From NCBI RefSeq assembly GCF_001690655.1, contig NZ_LZHQ01000005.1:1-64000 (forward strand): 64,000 bases of DNA, in the 5' to 3' direction. The position numbers and the translations under genes were made by a program. The stretch comes from Gilliamella sp. Occ3-1. Its GTDB lineage: Bacteria; Pseudomonadota; Gammaproteobacteria; Enterobacterales; Orbaceae. Shown here in pieces: positions 58,977 to 64,000 of this stretch. How positions within the stretch are numbered: the stretch's first letter is position 1; each line of letters starts with the position of its first letter. The notes below the pieces were generated by a model. It worked only from the letters and a program-made list of their open reading frames with translations, did no database searches and had not been told where the DNA came from.

Positions 58977-60320
58977 ATGAATACTGTGCTTGATTTGTTT
59001 TCTTCAATAAATGCGGTTGTAGTTGCGGTAATTTGCATGTTAATTTTATCTCTTTGCCGTGTTCATGTCGTTATTAGCTTAATAATTGGCGCATTTGTTG
59101 GTGGGCTATTTAGTCATTTATCGTTAAAAGAAACCATTGATGCATTTAATACTGGGATCAGCAATGGAGCTAATATTGCGCTTTCTTATGCTATGTTAGG
59201 TGCGTTTGCAGTGGCAATATCGAAATCTGGCTTACCCGAATTATTGGCTGATAAAGCTATTAAGCAACTTACATCAAGCGACGCAAAAAAACGTATCAAG
59301 TGGATTTTGATTGTTATTATTGGGTTAGTAAGTATTTCATCGCAAAATGTTATTCCTATTCATATTGCTTTTATTCCGCTTTTAATTCCACCGCTTTTAT
59401 ACGTAATGTCCCGCTTACAGCTTGATAGAAGAATGATTGCTTGTATTATGACATTTGGATTAATTACGCCTTATATGTTTTTACCAGTAGGATTTGGGAA
59501 TATCTTTTTAAATCAAATTTTATTAAAAAATATTACCGCATCAGGAATGGATGTTAGCCATGTAAATGTAATGCATGCAATGGCAATTCCTGCATTAGGC
59601 ATGTTTGCTGGTCTATTATGGGCTATTTTTGTTAGTTATCGTAAGCCTAGAGAATATAAAATTATTCGTGGAGAGGCAAATCAAGATGCTTTAAAAGATG
59701 TGAATAAGCGTTCTCTTATTGTTTCATTATTGGCGATTGTTCTATCTTTTACTGTTCAACTTTATACTGGTTCAATGATTTTAGGTGCCTTAATTGGTTT
59801 TATTTGCTTTATTGTGTCGGGTTCGATTAAATGGGGCGAAGCTGATGGCGTTTTTACGGACGGCATCAAAATGATGGCTATGATCGGGTTTGTAATGATT
59901 TCAGCACAAGGTTTTGCCGAAGTGTTAAAACAGACTCATGAAATAGAACCTTTGGTTAACAACAGTGCAGCATTATTTGCTGGTAATAAAGTGATTGCAG
60001 CTTTTGTGATGATGCTAATTGGTCTGGTTATTACATTAGGTATTGGATCTTCATTTTCGACAGTTCCTATCATTGCTGCAGTATATGTACCACTTTGTGT
60101 ACAACTCGGTTTTTCACCAATTGCCACTGTATGCTTAATTGGTGCATCAGGTGCGATTGGTGATGCGGGATCGCCACCATCAGATACTATTTTAGCGACC
60201 TCTTCTGGGCTAAATAGTGATGGGCAACATGATCATATTCGTGATAGTGTTATTCCAACATTTACCCATTTTAATATTCCATTATTTATTGCTGGTTGGA
60301 TTGGCTCGTTAATTTTATAA
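58977..60320 (+). CDS. Na+/H+ antiporter-family membrane protein
   Basis: 447 residues with about 11 to 12 spans. Blocks such as SSQNVIPIHIAFIPLLIPPLL, GLITPYMFLPVGFGNIFLN and IGASGAIGDAGSPPSDTILATSSGLN are typical of the YuiF/Na_H_antiport_2 group in the ion transporter superfamily, in which some members move organic acids or amino acids. It is divergent from ydiB (187 bp between). The true substrate cannot be read from sequence. Confidence 0.8.
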   Translation: MNTVLDLFSSINAVVVAVICMLILSLCRVHVVISLIIGAFVGGLFSHLSLKETIDAFNTGISNGANIALSYAMLGAFAVAISKSGLPELLADKAIKQLTSSDAKKRIKWILIVIIGLVSISSQNVIPIHIAFIPLLIPPLLYVMSRLQLDRRMIACIMTFGLITPYMFLPVGFGNIFLNQILLKNITASGMDVSHVNVMHAMAIPALGMFAGLLWAIFVSYRKPREYKIIRGEANQDALKDVNKRSLIVSLLAIVLSFTVQLYTGSMILGALIGFICFIVSGSIKWGEADGVFTDGIKMMAMIGFVMISAQGFAEVLKQTHEIEPLVNNSAALFAGNKVIAAFVMMLIGLVITLGIGSSFSTVPIIAAVYVPLCVQLGFSPIATVCLIGASGAIGDAGSPPSDTILATSSGLNSDGQHDHIRDSVIPTFTHFNIPLFIAGWIGSLIL

Positions 60321-60357
60321 GTTAATCCAATTAAATGAATTAAGGTCGTTATTCATT

Positions 60358-61647
60358 ATGAATAAAAAATCATCCCAAAATATTAGAGCCATTTGTGCGC
60401 AAGCTATTTTTAATGTGCTAGAAGAAGGACAGTCATTAAGCGCTACATTGACAACTTTAAACCACAAAATAGCCGATAAAGATAAGGCGTTAGTGCAAGA
60501 AATCTGTTTTGGTGTGATGCGAGTGTTACCAGAACTCAACTTTTATATTCATACCTTGATGAGTAAAGTGTTAACGGGTAAAAATAGAATTTTACATGAC
60601 CTATTGTTAGTGGGTATTTACCAGATTCTTTATACCCGTATTCCAGCACATGCAGCAGTCGGTGAGACAGTTAATGCGGTCAATACTCTCAAAAAAACAC
60701 AGCTTAAAGGGGTTGTAAATGGTGTATTGCGTGAGTTTTTGCGCCAACAAACATCATTACAACAACAATTTACACAAGACAGCAAGCAACAAAACCAGCA
60801 GACATTACACCCAAGTTGGTTGTTAACACGCCTTAAGCAAGCCTATCCAGAGCAGTGGCAAGCCATTGTTCATGCTAATAATCAAAAGCCACCAATGTGG
60901 TTGCGAGTTAATCTTAACCAATATTCAGTAAGTGATTACCAACAATTACTTGCTGAACAACAAATTGAGTCTGATAGCTTTCCAGAGTTACCTAGTGCTC
61001 TGCGATTATTGTCGCCTGTCAATGTAAATAAATTACCCTATTTTGATGAAGGTGCTGTCACGGTACAAGATCTGTCTGCGCAATATGCCGCTTATTTGTT
61101 AGCACCGCAAAATGGCGAGCTCATTTTGGATATGTGCGCAGCACCTGGTGGTAAAACCACACATATTTTAGAAATTGCTCTAAAAGCACAAGTTTTAGCG
61201 GTGGACATTGAGCCTAGCCGAGTGAAGCGCATTCACGAAAATTTAACTCGATTAAACTTACATGCCGAAGTTAAAGTTGGTGATGGATTAACCCCAGAAC
61301 GATGGTGTAAAGGGCAACAATTTGATCGCATTTTACTTGATGCGCCTTGCTCAGCAACAGGTGTTATCCGCCGTCATCCAGATATAAAATGGTTACGCCG
61401 AGATAGTGATATTGCCCAATTAACTGAGCTACAACATGCAATCTTAACTAATATTTGGTCTTATTTAAAAACTGGTGGTACTTTAGTTTATGCCACTTGT
61501 TCAATTCTACCAGACGAAAATAAATTACAAATTGAGCGTTTTTTACAAGAAAACACCAGCGCCAAATTACAAGGTGAAATTAAACAATTTTTACCTACTG
61601 AAAATGGTGGTGATGGTTTCTTTTATGCAGTATTAAAGAAAGTATAA
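60358..61647 (+). CDS. rsmB: 16S rRNA m5C967 methyltransferase RsmB
   Basis: RsmB methylates C967 of 16S rRNA. An N-terminal NusB-like RNA-binding domain (AICAQAIFNVLEEGQSL ... HAAVGETVNAVN) precedes a Rossmann methyltransferase with CAAPGGKTTHI (SAM site), the motif IV Cys in DAPCSATGVIRRHPDIKW and the nucleophile Cys in YATCSILPDEN. 429 residues. def, fmt and trkA, its E. coli neighbours, are not here. Confidence 0.95.
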   Translation: MNKKSSQNIRAICAQAIFNVLEEGQSLSATLTTLNHKIADKDKALVQEICFGVMRVLPELNFYIHTLMSKVLTGKNRILHDLLLVGIYQILYTRIPAHAAVGETVNAVNTLKKTQLKGVVNGVLREFLRQQTSLQQQFTQDSKQQNQQTLHPSWLLTRLKQAYPEQWQAIVHANNQKPPMWLRVNLNQYSVSDYQQLLAEQQIESDSFPELPSALRLLSPVNVNKLPYFDEGAVTVQDLSAQYAAYLLAPQNGELILDMCAAPGGKTTHILEIALKAQVLAVDIEPSRVKRIHENLTRLNLHAEVKVGDGLTPERWCKGQQFDRILLDAPCSATGVIRRHPDIKWLRRDSDIAQLTELQHAILTNIWSYLKTGGTLVYATCSILPDENKLQIERFLQENTSAKLQGEIKQFLPTENGGDGFFYAVLKKV

Positions 61648-61658
61648 TTTTCCCTTTT

Positions 61659-61702
61659 ATTTTTGTTAAAAAGTTTCAGGTAACTATGTGTTTAAGTATA
61701 AA
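61659..61702 (+). repeat. Dispersed 44-bp repeat, copy 2
   Basis: Matches 37267-37310 at 42 of 44 positions, in the same orientation on the plus strand, 12 bp after the rsmB stop. It includes GTTAAAAAGTTTC-A-GGTAACTATGTG. The two copies flank opposite-strand genes, so the repeat is not tied to one direction of transcription. Confidence 0.8.
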
Positions 61703-61793
61703 AAACTAAAAAAATTACACAATCCTAATTTGGACAATCTTTAGTAGTTGTGATAAATTTTGGGCTTGTTTTATCTTATAAAGATGTTCAGAT

Positions 61794-62768
61794 ATGGCTT
61801 ATACTCTCACCTACAATGATTTACCTGAAAATATCCAACATTGGCAAGGTTTACCACTGTCATTAAATGGCTGTGAAGTGGTTCCTTTAGATTATAATGC
61901 AGGTAAAACAGGCTGGATTATTTATGGTAAAAAGTTAAATAAAACAGTCTTATCAAAATTCCAAGATCAACTTTCTATGCCAATGGTGATTGTTTCATCA
62001 TGGAAAATCAAAACTTATCAGATTGTTCGTATTGCAGGGGTGATACCTAAAAAAGCTAAATCGATATCATTAGCATTAGGTATTGATGTTGCCCCAATCG
62101 ATAATTTACCCACGCTACGCTCCCCGGGGTTACTTGTTATGGACATGGATTCGACAGCGATTGGCATTGAATGTATTGATGAACTGGCCAAATTGCATGG
62201 TGTAGGGCAGCAAGTTGCAGCGGTAACTGAACAAGCTATGCGTGGTGAACTTGATTTTGCCACAAGTTTGCGAAAACGTGTGGCAACCTTAAAAGGGGCG
62301 CATCAAGCTATTTTAGATCAAGTTAAAGATAATTTACCACTTACTCCTGGGCTTACTTATATAGTAAAAGAACTGCATAAAAAAAATTGGCATGTTGCTA
62401 TTGCCTCAGGCGGTTTTACCTATTTTGCGGATCATTTAAAGCAAAAGTTAAAATTAGTTGACGTTTATGCTAATGAATTAGAAATCAAACATGGAAAATT
62501 AACTGGTAAAGTTTCTGGTCAAATTGTTGATGCAAAATATAAAGCAAGGACATTACAACAACTAGCAGCATCGTTGGAAATTCCCATTGAACAAACTGTC
62601 GCAATTGGTGATGGAGCCAATGATTTGATGATGATTCGTATTGCTGGTCTAGGTGTTGCTTATCATGGTAAACCTAAAGTTGTCGAAAAAGCACGAATTA
62701 GTATTAATTATGCAGATTTAACAGGTTTATGGTGTATTTTATCCACTAGTTTATTAAGTGAAGGTTAG
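61794..62768 (+). CDS. serB: Phosphoserine phosphatase SerB
   Basis: SerB makes L-serine from phosphoserine, the last step of serine synthesis. The HAD nucleophile motif is VMDMDSTAIG, motif II is in IASGGFTYF, the Lys is in KYKARTL, and motif IV is GDGANDLMM. The N-terminal 90 residues form the ACT-like regulatory region found in E. coli SerB. 324 residues. radA follows 10 bp downstream, as in E. coli. Confidence 0.96.
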   Translation: MAYTLTYNDLPENIQHWQGLPLSLNGCEVVPLDYNAGKTGWIIYGKKLNKTVLSKFQDQLSMPMVIVSSWKIKTYQIVRIAGVIPKKAKSISLALGIDVAPIDNLPTLRSPGLLVMDMDSTAIGIECIDELAKLHGVGQQVAAVTEQAMRGELDFATSLRKRVATLKGAHQAILDQVKDNLPLTPGLTYIVKELHKKNWHVAIASGGFTYFADHLKQKLKLVDVYANELEIKHGKLTGKVSGQIVDAKYKARTLQQLAASLEIPIEQTVAIGDGANDLMMIRIAGLGVAYHGKPKVVEKARISINYADLTGLWCILSTSLLSEG

Positions 62769-62778
62769 GAGATTAAAT

Positions 62779-64000
62779 TGGCAAAAGCAGTGAAACGTGC
62801 TTATGTTTGTAATGATTGTGGAGCAGATTACCCACGTTGGCAAGGGCAATGTAGTTCATGCCATGCTTGGAACACCATTACCGAAGTTAGGCTTGCAAGT
62901 ACCTCTTCACGTAACGACAGATTAACGGGTTATGCAGGTAGCGGGATTGGGCAAGCTAAAATTCAAAAATTGTCCGAGATCAGTTTAGAGGCACTGCCAA
63001 GATTTTCAACTGGTTTTTCAGAATTTGATCGTGTGCTTGGTGGTGGTGTCGTACCGGGGAGTGCCATTCTCATAGGAGGGAATCCCGGAGCAGGTAAAAG
63101 TACGTTGTTACTGCAAACCATGAGTAAACTCTCATCACAAATGAATACACTTTATGTTACTGGTGAGGAATCCCTCCAACAAGTTGCGATGCGTGCCCAT
63201 CGATTAGGTTTACCTGCGGATAATATTAATATGTTGTCCGAAACCAGTATTGAGCAAATCTGTTTATTGGCTGAGCAGTCCAAGCCTAAATTAATGGTGA
63301 TTGACTCTATCCAAGTGATGCACCTTACTGATATCCAATCTTCGCCTGGTAGTGTCGCTCAGGTTCGAGAAACAGCTGCTTATTTAACACGTTTTGCTAA
63401 AACAAAAGGCATTGCCATTATCATGGTGGGGCATGTTACTAAAGATGGCTCTCTTGCTGGCCCAAAAGTACTTGAGCACTGTATTGACTGTTCAATTTTA
63501 TTAGATGGGGATGCTGATTCTCGTTTTAGAACTCTACGCAGTCATAAAAACCGTTTTGGTGCAGTAAATGAGCTGGGTGTATTTGCTATGACAGAACAAG
63601 GTTTAAAAGAGGTTAGCAACCCATCAGCAATCTTTTTAAGCCGTGGAGATGAAATGCTACCGGGTAGTTCGGTAATGGTATTGTGGGAAGGTACTCGCCC
63701 ATTACTGGTCGAAATCCAAGCGCTAGTCGATCACTCGATGTATGGTAATCCAAGACGTGTGACTGTAGGATTAGATCAAAATCGGCTTGCATTATTGCTT
63801 GCAGTATTGCATAGGCATGGGGGATTGCAAATGGCCGATCAAGATATTTTTGTTAATGTTGTTGGTGGTGTAAAAGTTACCGAAACAAGTGCGGATTTGG
63901 CATTGATTGCAGCACTTGTATCAAGTTTTCGCAATCGTCCGTTGCCACAAGATATCGTTATTTTTGGTGAAATTGGTCTTGGTGGCGAAATTCGACCAGT
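62779..64000 (+). CDS. radA: DNA repair ATPase RadA (partial, runs off the edge)
   Basis: RadA is a RecA-like branch-migration helicase in recombination. About 407 codons are present, without a stop. The TTG start (MAKAVKRAYVC) has AGGAG 6 nt upstream. The N-terminal zinc finger CNDCGADYPRWQGQCSSC, Walker A GGNPGAGKSTLLL and the KNRFG motif (HKNRFGAVNE) identify it, and the Lon-like C-terminal domain is entered (VGGVKVTETSADL). RadA and ComM both promote branch migration in transformation, so its integrity matters while comM is split. Confidence 0.95.

Overview
The window looks like chromosome of a low-GC gammaproteobacterium with enterobacterial gene order. The rrnC-type locus (23S-5S-tRNA-Asp-tRNA-Trp-maoP-comM), the znuA/znuCB-mepM block, tolB-pal-cpoB-tRNA-Lys, orn/rsgA and serB-radA all match Escherichia coli arrangement, while the genes are AT-rich and several loci are decaying (abgT-like, citrate synthase-like, a small exported protein). 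An Orbales member (Gilliamella-like insect-gut symbiont) fits best, but this is inferred from gene order and protein similarity recalled by eye; no search was run.

Layout. 1-1253: end of an rRNA operon with two tRNAs. 1388-2406: maoP, then the 3' part of comM. 2412-16521: a complete Tn7-like transposon of 14,110 bp inserted in comM, with matched terminal inverted repeats starting TGT and an exact 5-bp target duplication (CCTCC). The left end carries an overlapping operon tnsA-tnsB-tnsC-tniQ plus a fifth gene with 12 CxxC knuckles. The right end carries a separate inward-reading gene that I identify as TnsE-like. Between them lies very AT-rich cargo: two convergent genes, one a double DNA methyltransferase and the other a methyltransferase fused to an Mrr-type nuclease, sharing one bidirectional terminator. 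These look like a restriction-modification-like defence pair of unusual architecture and are the best candidate for an undescribed system here. 16522-17369: the 5' part of comM.

17492-32209: zinc uptake (znuBC divergent from znuA around a Zur-like palindrome), peptidoglycan enzymes (mepM, mrcB), DNA repair (mutM), the Tol-Pal envelope genes (tolB, pal, cpoB), tRNA-Lys, peptidase T with a frameshifted AbgT-type transporter, and a relic of a citrate/2-methylcitrate synthase.

32318-48051: murJ, a cystine-type symporter next to a CoA-disulfide reductase-like flavoenzyme, hemH-waaA-orn, rsgA, hdeD, dauA, and an ABC importer of the TrpX/COG2984 type with two tandem substrate-binding proteins.

48251-64000: a respiratory formate dehydrogenase operon (fdoG-fdoH-fdoI, then fdhE) with Cys instead of selenocysteine at position 196 and an FNR-like site upstream; plsB; ydiB-aroD (shikimate/quinate steps) opposite a Na+/H+ antiporter-family protein; rsmB; serB; and radA running off the right edge. 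The transposon cargo probably protects against phage, and by splitting comM the element probably also impairs natural transformation.
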